A stretch of 64,000 nt of DNA from Cherax quadricarinatus (Eukaryota; Arthropoda; Malacostraca; Decapoda; Parastacidae), in contig NC_091325.1 in assembly GCF_038502225.1 (NCBI RefSeq), positions 35,506,683 through 35,570,682 of the forward strand. Direction: 5' to 3'. Shown piece after piece: positions 1 through 13,862 of the stretch. Under the pieces are notes generated by a model, which did no database searches, was not told where the DNA came from, and saw nothing but the letters and a program-made list of their open reading frames with translations. Each line of letters starts with the position of its first letter. Within the stretch, counting starts at the first letter, position 1. Made by a program: the position numbers and the translations under genes.

Positions 1-1759
1 GTATTTATAGAACGTCTTGTAGGAATAGACTCCTTTATGGTGGGAGGTGGGGTACCGTTTTCCCTGCAAGCTGTAGAAGTCTTACAGTACAGCTGTTACT
101 GCAACTGAGAGGGGGTAAGGCAGCGAGGGGTTGGACTCATCCCGTGGTAACACCCTAAGGTATGTTAGGAACGTTAGGGTGGAAGGCAGTAGTTAATGAG
201 TTGCATGTTTAGTAGTTATGGTAAGTTACGTGTGCTTGAGAGTATATGGATGTGACGGCGTTGTGCGACTGAGATCTTGATTTTCTAAGCCTGGTCATTA
301 CATCTAAGCAAGACAGACAAAGCATAATATTTCGGCATATGCTTTTCCTTTTGTGAAACTGGATCAGTTCGACCATGGCCGAGTTTGTAACTCTTATTTT
401 GCTGATGTTTTTGGTGACGTGGTGAAGTGTGTTGGGTCTTTCCTGGGGTCCTCGTGGGTATTGTTCTGACATATAGCACACAGATGTCATGCTGATGTCA
501 GCACCAAGAGCATAGTGATTAATTGCCTTTTTAGGGGATTATTTTAAACATTCTAATTGGTGTGTGAGAGAAATATTATCTTATGGTTATCCTTTTGTAA
601 AACGACCACCACATGAGGCTTGTCGTTAATTTTTCTGACTGAGGACACAATGTTTGAGCTACCCAAGATTCTATCATGTTAAGTTGTTATCTCTAGGGGT
701 TTCTAATATTTTGTCACTATATGAAAGAGCAAATCTTATTGTTCTGGGAACGTAGAAGTGTGTCCGTTTTTGTCATCTTTGAACCTTTATCAGGCCCATT
801 GTCCTGCCTGCTTTTTGCGGAGTAGTGTGTAGCTCTTCCCCAGGGGTTTATTACATATAATTTTATCACTTTTGAATGTATATATAGGCTATGCTGGTCA
901 AATGAGCTTTTTTACCCATTCTTAGACCTTTCGAGTTGGACCACCTGGTAAGGATATACAACTGGGGCAGGTGGACGCCAAGGTCTTCTAATTTACTGTT
1001 ATTTTATCAAGTGAACATGTGGGTTCATAATTAATTTGGAAGCCAGGTAGCGGGTTGGTTACGGGTAACAGGTGTTTTATAATGTTGTATGTGCTCATAC
1101 ATTTTAGTTTTGTGAAATGGCTTATGTTAATTGCTAGGGGTGTACTGCTTTGGTTTGTACTGCCTTTTTTGTATTTTGCCTCCAATAACAAACAAAAAAA
1201 AGGCTATGAACGATTAAAATTAGATTGATGGTGGTTTTTGATTGATGTAAATTTAATACGTACATTGTAACAATGACACATGGGTTCTATACCAGTAAGG
1301 TTTGCATACTGGAATATATAGACTGAGTTCAAAAAGTGTTAATGTACTCCTAATTAAAGTTTGCAATATATAGATGATAAGGTAATCATGTGTATGGTGT
1401 GTAGGGGAACAGTATCTCGACGGGGGGGGGGGTAAGTCCAAGTTATCCCACATTCGACCTTATGGCCCATACACATAAGGGGGTTAATAATGATTGTACG
1501 TGGTAGTGTTAAGAACTTACAACTGATTCTATGTCATAAATATGTACTTACATCATGGATTGTATAGTGAAACATTTGTGTTACTGGTGGAGTTATTATG
1601 ATTTTCTTTACCTGATCTATTGTACATGAAATTTTTAAATAAAATATAAAAAACAAATGGTAAGAAAAACATTTGTGGACAGTTATTTTGTTTAATGAGC
1701 CAAACTTGGCAGCACGAGGAACAAACACGTGACTGGCAAGGAATTTAACTTAATTAATT
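1..1759. other. AT-rich unique DNA, no gene seen
   Basis: No open frame here exceeds about 90 codons, and none shows a recognisable domain, a repeated motif or a credible start. There is a short G-run near 1421-1432. I see no RNA gene and no transposon ends. Confidence 0.6.
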
Positions 1760-2969
1760 TGTCAATAACAAGCTATAAACATCAGGATGTCAATAACAAG
1801 CTATAAACATCAGGATGTCAATAACAAGCTATAAACATCAGGATGTCAATAACAAGCTATAAACATCAGGATGTCAATAACAAGCTATAAACATCAGGAT
1901 GTCAATAACAAGCTATAAACATCAGGATGTCAATAACAAGCTATAAACATCAGGATGTCAATAACAAGCTATAAACATCAGGATGTCAATAACAAGCTAT
2001 AAACATCAGGATGTCAATAACAAGCTATAAACATCAGGATGTCAATAACAAGCTATAAACATCAGGATGTCAATAACAAGCTATAAACATCAGGATGTCA
2101 ATAACAAGCTATAAACATCAGGATGTCAATAACAAGCTATAAACATCAGGATGTCAATAACAAGCTATAAACATCAGGATGTCAATAACAAGCTATAAAC
2201 ATCAGGATGTCAATAACAAGCTATAAACATCAGGATGTCAATAACAAGCTATAAACATCAGGATGTCAATAACAAGCTATAAACATCAGGATGTCAATAA
2301 CAAGCTATAAACATCAGGATGTCAATAACAAGCTATAAACATCAGGATGTCAATAACAAGCTATAAACATCAGGATGTCAATAACAAGCTATAAACATCA
2401 GGATGTCAATAACAAGCTATAAACATCAGGATGTCAATAACAAGCTATAAACATCAGGATGTCAATAACAAGCTATAAACATCAGGATGTCAATAACAAG
2501 CTATAAACATCAGGATGTCAATAACAAGCTATAAACATCAGGATGTCAATAACAAGCTATAAACATCAGGATGTCAATAACAAGCTATAAACATCAGGAT
2601 GTCAATAACAAGCTATAAACATCAGGATGTCAATAACAAGCTATAAACATCAGGATGTCAATAACAAGCTATAAACATCAGGATGTCAATAACAAGCTAT
2701 AAACATCAGGGTGTCAATAACAAGCTATAAACATCAGGATATCAATAACAAGCTATAAACATCTGGATGTCAATAACAAGCTATAAACATCAGGATATCA
2801 ATAACAAGCTATAAACATCAGGATGTCAATAACAAGCTATAAACATCAGGATGTCAGTAACAAGCTATAACATCAGGATGTCAATAACAAGCTATAAACA
2901 TCAGGATGTCAATAACAAGCTATAAACATCAGGATGTCAATAACAAGCTATAAACATCAGGATGTCAAT
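1760..2969. repeat. 28-bp minisatellite, about 43 copies
   Basis: Head-to-tail units contain AACAAGCTATAAACATC followed by AGGATGTCAAT. The first roughly 33 units look identical. Variants (GGGTGTC, ATATC, CATCTGG, CAGTAAC, one unit missing an A) cluster in the last 300 bp, between about 2700 and 2900. The period is not a multiple of three and every unit carries stops, so it is not coding. Confidence 0.97.
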
Positions 2970-4849
2970 GAAGCTCTGATATCCAGGTTCCTTAGTGCAA
3001 AACAAAGTGAAATCAGACACTTTACAATATATATAAAATAATTTCTGGTTTTATAAAGATAAATTAGATTTAGATCTCATTGCGAATAAAAGTTAAAATC
3101 ATTAACATGCTGTCTGGTTACAATAAAAAAAAATGCGTATATACAGAAAGTTTGCGTGAAAACACAAGCAAAAACTTACAGCCAAGAACACACACGGCAG
3201 CAGATTAGATACATGTGGATGGTTCAGAGACAAGGAATGGTTATGACGGGAGTCGAGTATCATAATGGAATCTGGCGCCGTCGCAGCTTAATGTTAACCT
3301 GGAAGTCAATAGAATAAAATTTCGGGGACACATAATTTGACTTTGTGTGTGTGAGCTCCACGCGACAGTCGTATCTCTTGCGTCATAAATCATACTGTGA
3401 GATCCGTCTAAGAAGAGCACGTGTCTTGCTCTAAGAATGGATGTGACAAGTGATAATCGTTCACATACGTCACTGCTGTACTGAAGACCTATTCGTTAAC
3501 AACCCCACAAGAGACAGGAACAGAAAAGTATCCGTATGTAATCTATTTAGATACACGAAGAGATGCAATTACTTATCTTTAAGATGTACCATTTTCTCAT
3601 AGACATAATCCATAACTCATAAATTCACCAAAGAATGTTTAATATTATACTTTGCTGGTTAATGGGGTTTAACGCCTATGGTCTACACTAAGGTCACTTT
3701 GGCTGCACCTCACATTTTCACTAGTCAAGAATATTTTTGCTTCTAAAATATATGTTTGGCACTTACATGAGATGTCACTCTTATTGTGTTTTGTCGTGTT
3801 TAATGATGACTTTGAGATAACGTCAATTTCCTGATAAACACGAATAATAAAAGTCACAATACAGTGGCTATAACAACTGAACAAAAGTCAGCATTTGCAA
3901 TGAAGTTACATGAGAATGATCCATGATGGACCGAAACGTCCTCTTAACGTTCCTCTCTTAATTAAGAGTGAGTTTACACTAAACGGGATGAACATGTACT
4001 GAGCAGTCGTTATAATAATTTCTCTGTCCGTGTCTCAGTTGTTTCTTGTTCCGAAATAACTTAATGGTATATACGGACACAAATTAAAATAACGTTAACC
4101 CTGTGAATTAAGTTAAATAATTTTTATTACTCTCTACATATTGGATATTATCAAGCAGGAGGCGCAAGTTCTCTTTCCTAGTAAGAAGCAACGTGGTATA
4201 TCCCACAATAACAATAAGGGAAGTGGAAATCTCTCGGTAATATACCAAAATGGTACTGTCAGATGCTTAGCTATTAAGTTCGTCGTAGTAATTTTAGATC
4301 CAAGATTTACGAGCTTCCTCAAAACGAAGCGAAGTGCAATGTTTACTTCAGATTAGGAGTAGAATCAGGGTAAACTTCTTATCAATCTCTTCACTAAGTA
4401 CATAATACAAATATTAGTAGCTCTTTCTTATTTAAAGTGACTTTGTGCACTTGCACAGCACTGAAAATATGAAGCCGATCGGATTTAGTGTTCTCAAGTT
4501 ATTGAGAACTCAAAAATGAAGACAAAGAAACAAAATTGAGGCAACGAATGAATGTTATCATTGTCGTGGGACACCTGATGCCTCTTGCCCGGACCCTAAT
4601 AACATTAATTGTGCCCAAAACGTGAAAATACAATTACTACCAAGACCATGATAACGTAACTCTTGCTAGGCCTGAAATATTCTTGTGCTAAAACTGTGAA
4701 AACACAATTTTTGCCAAGACCTTATTAACATAACTTTTGTCAAGACCATTATAAGTGCTGGTCCTGCTTCTTAACTTTAAAAAAATGGCCATCATATACT
4801 GATTCCTTGCCTTCTGGGCCCTGTCATGGAGTTTGCCTCCACCATTTTA
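2970..4849. other. AT-rich unique DNA, no gene seen
   Basis: No convincing coding region. Short frames such as 4141-4356 on plus and 3669-3884 on minus are about 70 codons and have no recognisable content. A stretch near 3925-3950 reads TGGACCGAAACGTCC, a phrase I associate with dispersed repeats of decapods, from memory and unchecked. Confidence 0.45.
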
Positions 4850-6180
4850 ACATTTTGATCATTACACTTTTGACTACCAAAAGTCAGAAAAAACATTACT
4901 AATATCATCGTTCATCATCTGTGATATTAACTTCCACGTATATCTCGTTGCTCCTCTGCCTTGCATTTCAAACAGTCAGTGCTTGTTTACTCTTTCGAAA
5001 GATCTGAGTATCCTGTATGACGTTATCAAGTCTCCTCTCGGAATGTTCTCAGATTTAATTCTTTAAAGTCCTTCCTCGCTATGTTTTCCTCTCATTTCGT
5101 GAACCAGAAATGTTGCAAAGATCTGTGCTCCCTCGTGCTTCTGTGTCTTCTTTTTCTGACGTGAATTTCACACTGGTTCTGCATATTCTAAGACTGGCAT
5201 GATATGTGTTTTGTTAAATGTTCTGAAGGAATCCATAATCTTTAGCATGGCAAATTCTGTTAATTTTGTGGATTATGTGGGCCTTATATGATATGTTTAC
5301 TATAACATTCGCTCCCAGGTCCTCTTTCAGTGTTCTCTCTATTTGCTTCCCTGTCAGCCGATACTCCATATCTGACCGTCATTCATTTTCTCTGATTTGC
5401 AATACCTTACAGTCCCCCAGTAACCTCTGGTTTGACTACCTCTGGAGATTATCCAAGATTTCTGGTATTTTGTGTCAGTCCTCACCCGTTCTTAATTTCA
5501 CGTCGTCAGATAATAGTGAATCATACAACATTTACACATAGAAAACTAGAAGTGCTAGAACTGATCTTCGTCACAGTTCACTTGATACCTAAGCTGATAT
5601 TCTTAAACTACCGTTTCTCTTCAGTTTTCCTTACACTCTTAGATTGATGTTTGTTTACTTTTCTTTGCACTCTTCACCTTTACAATTATTTTTGGTTTAG
5701 TGTCGAGTATGGTAATTATAAAACTGATTCCGAAATTTCATGAAAATAAAGACCGATTCTTACTTCTTATTAATCCTTGTTCCATTATTCTCTCAAAGAA
5801 TTCCAGCAGATTCATAATTGACGACTTTTCTTCCTTCAACCCAAGTTAGATTACTGCAATTAATTTCCTCTCCCCTGATGGATTAACAAAAATTATTCTC
5901 CCCACTTTTACAAGTTCTTAACAATATTGTATTTTTGTGGTACTTATTTTGCATTATTCACTTGCTTATTTACAGGGATAACGTGTGTGGTTTTTGTAAT
6001 TATCCGCAACTTGTGTTGTAGTTATTGCTGTTATAATGTAGTAGAAGGCTCACTCAAGTATTCTGCTCCCTTTTACAAACACATTTGGATAGATTACAAT
6101 GTTTTGTATCTATTGTTTTATGTTGGTATCTTAACATCACTTACACTTCTGGCGTTTGGATTTTATCCAGCTTTGTCTGA
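4850..6180 (-). pseudogene. Old CR1-like LINE, 3' half of ORF2 (decayed)
   Basis: Read on the minus strand in shifting frames, this matches in order the reverse transcriptase half of the CR1-like LINEs elsewhere in the window. Traces seen: a KLDK..TPE stretch near 6170 (family: ELDTSKAMGPD), GAEYLSEPSTTL near 6040 (family: GAEILCEPLTKIF), KTTHVIPV near 5990 (family: KTANVVPIF), a MNLLEFF-like trace near 5800 (family: TNLLEFY), a DDVKL trace near 5510, IMPVLEYAEPV near 5190 (family: VRPILEYAAPV), and a GDLITS..IL-like trace near 5020. Many stops and frameshifts mean it is long dead. It runs right up to the start of the 24-bp satellite. The other arm lies at about 41947-42260. Confidence 0.72.
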
Positions 6181-6192
6181 AAGTTCCACACT

Positions 6193-9100
6193 GAACGTCA
6201 CTGACCACTGTTTCCTGTACGTTACTGACCACTGTTCACTGTACGTCGCTGATCACTGTTCCATGTACGTCACTGACCACTGTTCCCTGTACGTCACTGA
6301 CCACTGTTCCCTGTACGTCACTGACCACTGTTCCCTGTACGTCACTGACCACTGTTCACTATACGTCACTGACCACTGTTCCCTGTACGCCACTGGCCAC
6401 TGTTCCATGTATGCCACTGACCACTGTTCCCTGTACGCCATTGACCACTGTTCACTGTACGCCACTGACCACTGTTCCATGTATGCCACTGACCACTGTT
6501 CCCTGTACGACACTGACCACTGTTCCCTGTGCGTCACTGTCCACTGGTCCCTGTACGTCACTGACCACTGTTCCCTGTACGTCACTGATCACTGTTCCCT
6601 GTACGTCACTGACCACTGTTCCCTGTACGTCACTGACCACTGTTCACTGTACGTCACTGACCACTGTTTCCTATACGTCACTGACCACTGTTCACTGTAC
6701 GTCACTGACCACTGTTCCCTATACGTCACTGACCACTGTTCACTGTACGTCACTGACCACTGTTCCATGTATGCCACTGACCACTGTTCCCTGTACGACA
6801 CTGACCACTGTTCCCTGTGCGTCACTGTCCACTGGTCCCTGTACGTCACTGACCACTGTTCCCTGTACGTCACTGACCATGTTCCCTGTACGTCACTGAC
6901 CACTGTTCCCTGTACGTCACTGACCACTGTTCCCTGTACGTCACTGACCACTGTTCCCTGTACGTCACTGACCACTGTTCCCTGTACGTCACTGACCACT
7001 GTTCCCTGTACGTCACTGACCACTGTTCTCTGTACGTCACTGACCACTGTTCCCTGTACGTCACTGACCACTGTTCCCTGTACGTCACTGACCACTGTTC
7101 CCTGTACGTAACTGACCACTGTTCCATGTACGTCACTGACCACTGTTCACTGTAGGTCACTGACCACTGTTCCCTGTACATCACTGACCACTGTTCCCTG
7201 TACGTCACTGACCACTGTTCCCTGTATGTCACTGACCACTGTTCACTGTACGTCACTGACCACTGTTCCCTGTAAGCCACTGACCACTGTTCCCTGTACG
7301 TCACTGACCACTGTTCCCTGAACGCCACTGACCACTGTTTCCTTGTACGCCACTGACCACTGTTTCCTTGTACGTCACTGACCACTGTTCCCTGTACGCC
7401 ACTGATCACTGTTCCCTGTACGCCACTGACCACTGTTCCCTGTACGTCACTGACCACTGTTCACTGTACGTCACTGACCACTGTTCCCTGTACGTCACTG
7501 ACCACTGTTCCCTTGTACGCCATTGACCACTGTTCCCTGTACGCCACTGACCACTGTTCCTTGAACGTCCCTGACCACTGTTCCCTTGTACGTCACTGAC
7601 CACTGTTCCCTGCACGCCACTGACCACTGTTCCCTGTACGCCACTGACCACTGTTCCCTGTACGCCACTGATCACTGTTCCCTTGTACGTCACTGACCAC
7701 TGTTCCCTGTACGCCACTGACCACTGTTCCCTGTACGCCACTGACCACTGTTCACTGTGCGTCACTGACCACTGTTCACTATACGTCACTGACCACTGTT
7801 CCCTGTACGCCACTGGCCACTGTTCACTGTACGCCACTGATCACTGTTCCCTGTAGGTCACTGACCACTGTTCCCTGTACGTCACTGACCACTGTTCCCT
7901 GTATGTCACTGACCACTGTTCACTGTACGTCACTGACCACTGTTCCCTGTACGCCACTGACAACTCTTCCCTGTACGTCACTGACCACTGTTCCCTGTAC
8001 GCCACTGACCACTGTTCACTATACGTCACTGACCACTGTTCCCTGTACGCCACTGGCCACTGCTCCCTGTACGTCACTGATCACTGTTCCCTGTACGCCA
8101 CTGATCACTGTTCCCTGTACGTCACTGACCACTGTTCCCTGTATGTCACTGACCACTGTTCACTATACGTCACTGACCACTGTTCACTGTACGTCACTGA
8201 CCACAGTTTCCTTGTACGCCACTGACCACTGTTCACTGTACGTCACTGACCACTGTTCACTATACGTCACTGACCACTGTTCACTATACGTCACTGACCA
8301 CTGTACGTACGCACTGACCACTGTTCCTTGTACTTGTACGCCACTGACCACTGTTCCCTTTACGTCACTGTTCCCTGTACGCCACTGACCACTGTTCCTT
8401 GTACGTCCCTGACCACTGTTCCTTGTACGCCACTGACCACTGTTCCCTTTACGTCACTTATCACTGTTCCCTGTACGCCACTGACCACTGTTCCCTGTAC
8501 GCCACTTACCACTGTTCACTGTACGCCACTGACCACTGTTCCTTGTACGTCCCTGACCACTGTTCCTTGTACGCCACTGACCACTGTTCCCTGTACGCAA
8601 CTTACCACTGTTCACTGTACGTCACTGACCACTGTTCCTTGTACGCCACTGACCGCTGTTCCCTGTACGCCACTCACCACTGTTCACTGTACGTCACTGA
8701 CCACTGTTCCCTGTACGTCACTCACCACTGTTCACTGTACGTCACTGACAAATATTCACTGTACGTCACTGACCACTGTTCCCTGTACGCCACTGACCAC
8801 TGTACCCTGTACGTCACTGACCACTGTTCCCTGTACGTCACTGATCACTGTTCCCTGTACGCCACTGACCACTGTCCACTATACGCCACTGACCACTGTC
8901 CACTGTACGTCACTGACCACTGTTCCCTGTAGGTCACTGACCACTGTTCCCTGTACATCACTGAGCACTGTTCCCTGTACATCACTGACCACTGTTCCCT
9001 GTATGTCACTGACCACTGTTCACTATACGTCACTGACCACTGTTCCCTGTACGCCACTGGCCACTGTTCACTGTACGCCACTGATCACTGTTCCCTATAG

Positions 9101-10158
9101 GTCACTGACCGCTGTTCCCTGTACGTCACTGACCACTGTTCCCTGTACGTCACTGACCACTGTTCACTGTACGTCACTGACCACTGTTCCCTGTACGCCA
9201 CTGACCACTATTCCCTGTACGTCACTGACCACTGTTCCCTGTACGCCACTGACCACTGTTTCCTTGTACCCCACTGACCACTGTTCCCTGTACGCCACTG
9301 ACCACTGTTCCCTGTACGCCACTGACCACTGTTCCCTGTACGTCACTGACCACTGTTCACTGTACGTCACTGACCACTGTTCCCTGTACGTCACTGACCA
9401 CTGTTCACTATACGTCACTGACCACTGTTCCCTGTACGTCACTGACCACTGTTCCCTTGTACGCCACTGACCACTGTTCCCTGTACGCCACTGATCACTG
9501 TTCCCTGTACGCCACTGACCACTGTTCCCTGTACGTCACTGACCACTGTTCACTGTACGTCACTGACCACTGTTCACTATACGTCACTGACCACTGTTCC
9601 CTGTACGTCACTGACCACTGTTCCCTGTACGCCACTGACCACTGTTCACTGTACGCCACTGACCACTGTTCCCTGTACGTCCCTGACCACTGTTCCCTGT
9701 ACGCCACTGACCACTGTTCCCTTTACGTCACTGACCACTGTTCCCTGTACGTCACTGACCACTGTTCACTATACGTCACTGACCACTGTTCCCTGTACGC
9801 CACTGACCACTGTTCTGTGTACGTCACTGACCACTGTTCACTATACGTCACTGACCACTGTTCACTGTACGTCACTGACAAATGCTCCCTGTACCTCACT
9901 GACCACTGTTCACTGTACGTCACTGACCACTGTTCACTGTACGTCAATTATCACTGTTCCCTGTACGTCACTGACCACTGTTCACTGTACGTTACTAACC
10001 ACTGTTCACTGTACGCCACTGATCACTGTTCCCTGTACGTCACTGACCACTGTTCACTGTACGTCACTGACCACTGTTCACTGTACGTCACTGACCACTG
10101 TTCCCTGTACGTCACTGACCACTCTTCCCTGTATGCCACTGACCACTGTTCCCTGTAT
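6193..10158. repeat. 24-bp minisatellite, block A (about 165 units)
   Basis: The unit is GTCACTGACCACTGTTC followed by CCTGTAC or ACTGTAC. Most units here read TTCCCTGTACGTC or TTCCCTGTACGCC. Each unit is three CACTG heptads (CACTGAC, CACTGTT, CACTGTA) plus three bases. Because 24 is divisible by three and the consensus lacks stops in most frames, it yields long spurious open frames on both strands (for example 5927-7111 and 8328-9470 on plus). None is likely to be a protein. Confidence 0.97.
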
Positions 10159-10184
10159 CAGTATAGTTGCTGAATTCCCTTACA

Positions 10185-10453
10185 TGTGTTGTATAGAATA
10201 GCTGAGCATTATAGTATCATCCATGTGCTTTATATAGAAGATCCCTTAGGCCAAGTGACTGTTTGTGTGACGTCACGGGATGCGCATGTGTACGTTCTTA
10301 CCTCTGCCTCCCAGTCGGCATGTAGATATAGGCAGGACAAGGCAGGCTGGGGGCTCCATCTCCCATTACCACAGTCTGACAATATATCGTTACCATCCAA
10401 CAAGTGTGTCTACCTTCAACCCTCGATATCTCCTTTTAAGAACCCCTACGATA
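10185..10453 (+). mobile_element. Candidate 5' LTR of a degraded gypsy element
   Basis: Starts TGTTGTATAG just after the end of the 24-bp array and is followed by a primer-binding-like TTGGTGGCAACGG at 10457. It contains a TATATA box near 10230 and a TGACGTCA site at 10268-10275. The 3' boundary is uncertain because no second LTR is present: the element's 3' end is lost at 18362. The call rests on position, TG start and the adjacent binding site. Confidence 0.45.
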
Positions 10454-10456
10454 AAT

Positions 10457-10474
10457 TGGTGGCAACGGAGGGCC
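10457..10474 (+). promoter_or_regulatory. Candidate tRNA primer-binding site (gypsy)
   Basis: TTGGTGGCAACGGAGG follows directly on the candidate LTR end. A TGG-led sequence here is what reverse transcription priming by a tRNA CCA end would need. I did not assign the tRNA. Confidence 0.4.
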
Positions 10475-12842
10475 TGTAATTCTGACGATTACAGTGATTT
10501 CTGGATATAAATTTCTACTGAGACGGTCGCCATCTCCTGACACTAGGCCGACCTAGCCAAGCCAGCTACCTCAAGTCAGCTACTCTCTCAAGCTTCTACC
10601 AGCCACTACAATAATCACTGGTCAGTCTCTTTGTATTATTGTTTATCTGCTTATTTGCATCACTCCCGAGGGGTTGACCCGAGTTTGCAAAGTAAGCCAG
10701 CAACCAGTCTGTGGTGAGGGAGTCCGGTCCTGCCTAGCCTACTCCATCCAGCTTTTGCCTGCCAAGCCAGCTTTCCACCCCTGCTGTGCTCATCGTGAGA
10801 AGTTATGAAGCTATTCTGTGTGAAGGGTTAAGATAAGCCAGCAAGCAACTAACCCAGGTGTCTTACCCCAGTACTCAAGCAAGCCACGTGGGTACAGTCT
10901 TCATCGCTTTGTGTTCAAGCTCCAAGCTATTCTGAGTGCTCTTTTTTCATCCCTGTGGTGTTGTGGTGTTTCGTGGGTGTATTTTAAGCCAGTCAACTTA
11001 GAATATCTTCGTGCCAGTGTGGTTGTCTTCAGTGAGGCTTACGCTGTTCATCCCATAGGCCCACCGACCACGTGTGTCTCACCACGCGGTCCGGCCTTAG
11101 TCCTGTTAAGCCCACCCACCCAACCATTCGACACCGCTGCCTCAGACGCCTCACCCAGCCATCAACCCACTCACCCAACCTCTACCAGTGTTTTGGTACA
11201 CTACTAGGGGTTATAGCACCATATTTTAAGAACCACATAGGGGGTCAAGAGCTAGAGTGTGTTTTGCGCCATCGTTGAAAAGCCTTCTGTGTGTGTCTAT
11301 CGTCAATGTAAGCACAATTCTACGATCATGTGAGGACAATAGCCAGCCACGAGACGATAGCCTCCATCCCTCCACCTTCCATCTCATTCTACACCACGTC
11401 GTTACAGCGATAATATTTTCATAGAGACATTTGCGAGTGTTGAGACATTTCTTTTTGTGTTTCCAGTGATTTTTCTCTTAGTGACATTCAGTGACTCTCG
11501 ATCAGACTCAGTGTTTATTATATACTGTTTGCAATAATTTTTTTTCTTCTTAATTCAGTGTTAATTTTCGTGCATTATCTTATGTCTGTTGTGTTGTGTT
11601 TCTTTTTTTTATACACTTGAAGTAAGTACTTAGTGTTTTTTCCTTTGTTGTGTGTGCAACATATGAGCAGTATAGAACTTGTGTTACATTTCACAATCAC
11701 CTTGTGTTCTCAGTGATCCAGTGAATTAATTCAGTAATTTATTTAGTTGTGTCCTACATCACAACTCAGTGTTGTCTCAGTTATATATATATTTTTTTCA
11801 TCCCAGCATTTGTGTATTCTTGTTTTGTTCTCTGTGTGTTGAACATTCTTGTGATCCTATTCTTTTCATGTAGCCAGTGTCTAATTTGTCTTATCTCCAC
11901 AGACAATAGTGCCATTATTTTGTGCAAGCAAGAAATCATTATTATCAAAGTTTTCACACATCAAGTTTCATTGCAAGAAAATTCTAGTATTGTGTTTATG
12001 TTGATGTGTTGTGTTCTGCATCACTGTAAGTGTTCAAACTTTTTTGTTCTGTGTTTTAGCACCTATTATTTTTCATGTTTCATTGAACAAATTCACTCTT
12101 AGTGCAATTTTTAAGTTCTTTTTTTAAAGTAAATTGTTCTTTTGTTTGTTAAGTGTTGCTTTAGTTGTAGTTAAGAGTTAAAGTGTTCACTCAGGTCATT
12201 CCTTGATATATTTCTTTTCTTGTGTGTGTAACATTTTTTTTATTATTGCACATTGACTCATTTTGCAATAATTCTTGTGCAAACATTGTGTTACCATTTA
12301 AAGTTTTTCTTGCAGAAATTTTGTGAAGTGTTGTGCAATACTTTTTGATTAGCAATTGTTATTTGCAATATTGCTACAGTTTATTTCAGTGCAGTTTCAC
12401 ATGCTCTGTTCTGTGCATAATATTTTATTCTTTCTGTGCCATTTTATTTTATTTTAGTGAATTGTTCTCAGTTTGTTTTATTTTGCACAAGCTTTATTGA
12501 GTCCATTTTATCATTTTATTGTTGTATTTACCTATTGCATTAAGAGTAAAGACAACTCACTGTGCCATTCATTCAATTTAAAGTAAAGTTGAGCAAATTA
12601 GATTTGAGTAAAGTACAAGTTCTCTTGATTTTCAATGTGTTGTTTGTTCAGTTGAGTATTTTCTTTGTGACTGTGAGTTGCTTTGCTGACTGCGTGTCCT
12701 GTCAATTTTTAATTACTTATGCAGAATAGTTAAGCATTTTCTTCCCATTTAAGGTCACTGTGTTGTGTGTTCCTCAGTTACATTTTCTTTTATTCTTTCC
12801 ATTTTTTTTTTTGCCTTTATATCCTTGAGTAAGTTCACTGAG
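10475..12842 (+). other. Long untranslated leader of the gypsy element
   Basis: Between the binding site and the first plausible gag frame lie about 2.4 kb, first mixed, then very T-rich with many short TGTGTT and CAGTG words. The frames at 10911-11207 and 11749-12102 are low-complexity and carry no motif. I see no gene; it is probably element leader. Confidence 0.4.
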
Positions 12843-13480
12843 ATGTCCCAGTCACTTTTGAATGTTCACTTAGTGTATCATGCCAGTCAACGTCAATATG
12901 AATCAGTCCACAGTACCAATATTCCCTTACTGACTGAAAGACAATACCTAGCCCTTGAGCAATGTGTTTGTTCTCACAGCTTGTATCTGAGATTTGTTAA
13001 AGTGCTGTGAAATGTGAAGTTCAGATTAAGTCTCTATAGATCCGTGAATTACTTATTAACGTAGCCGAGCGGTCAGGCACGAGTAACTCTGTCACTCCCA
13101 TCTGTGTTCCACCTACACCTTCAGACTTGCAAGATAGTGTTCCGTTGCCTCAAGTGTCCGGGGACACTCAGACTGCCTTGAGTGCACAGCCAATCCCTGC
13201 AATGACTGCTAGTTCAAGTAGTAGTTTCTCCACAGGGGATGCCTTGTCAGAAAACGATTACTTGAAACTAGTAATGCCATCTCTTGTTGATGTGACATCC
13301 CGTCTGCAGAAAGACGTCTCTGTTACAGCTAGTGCTCTCACTAGAGTGTCTGTTGTTGTTCCTTGTGTTCCAGATGGTGATCCCATCCTCTTTGACAGTA
13401 ATCAGTGCATTGTAAGCAGTTATTTCTCGAGTAACTTTCACATGCTGTTAACGTTTGTAAGTGAAGTTTCTTTATAGTTG
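12843..13480 (+). pseudogene. Possible gag remnant of the gypsy element
   Basis: Two open stretches lie here. One begins at an ATG at 12843 and ends at 13010; the second (13127-13480) is Ser/Thr-rich in its first half and has no zinc knuckle. They occupy the gag position downstream of the LTR and leader. I cannot match them to a gag family by sight. The protease, reverse transcriptase and RNase H expected before the next pol fragment at 13696 are missing, so a large internal deletion lies between. Confidence 0.3.
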
Positions 13481-13695
13481 ATACCTCGTGTCACTGTGTG
13501 TGACGCAGATTGAATATCAGTATTGTTGACCGTGTTCATTTATTTTCTCCTGTGTTTGCAGTTTGAGATAGTAGATTCGTTCTCCCTTGCTCATATTGCG
13601 TGTTATAGCGTTAATTTTTTCAACCGGGGAGAGTCATCCACTCAACCGAGTTTGTTCATTCCTCCAGTAAGAAAGAACCGATCCCATGTGTTCTG

Positions 13696-13862
13696 GTGAT
13701 ACGATTCCAGCTCCAGGAAGATCTTATTCATACTGTGAAGCCACCAGCACCCATTAGTGACTTTGTAATGAGCCAGGAATTACTGTATCGAACAGCCAAG
13801 TTGGGTACTCCAAGTAGAAGAGTGTACCAGTTAGTAATTCCACAGTCACTAGTGAACGTAAC
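13696..13862 (+). pseudogene. Gypsy pol fragment, RNase H-integrase linker
   Basis: The frame reads through YRTAKLGTPSRRVYQLVIPQ, the typical gypsy segment (LYR...LVVP.SL) just ahead of the integrase zinc finger. It stops at 13862, where the hAT transposon begins (CAGGGCCGG). The reading continues on the far side of the hAT at 17945 with the LVHDAPG integrase start. The original gene was therefore contiguous before the hAT came in. Confidence 0.75.

Noticed and set aside
1760..2969. CRISPR array
   Set aside because: Units are directly adjacent with no unique spacers, and the sequence is eukaryotic. The same holds for all other arrays here.
5927..7111. 394-codon plus frame with repeated TDHCSLYV
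   Set aside because: It is the 24-bp satellite read in one frame. The first 85 codons are decayed LINE antisense. Equivalent frames exist on both strands.
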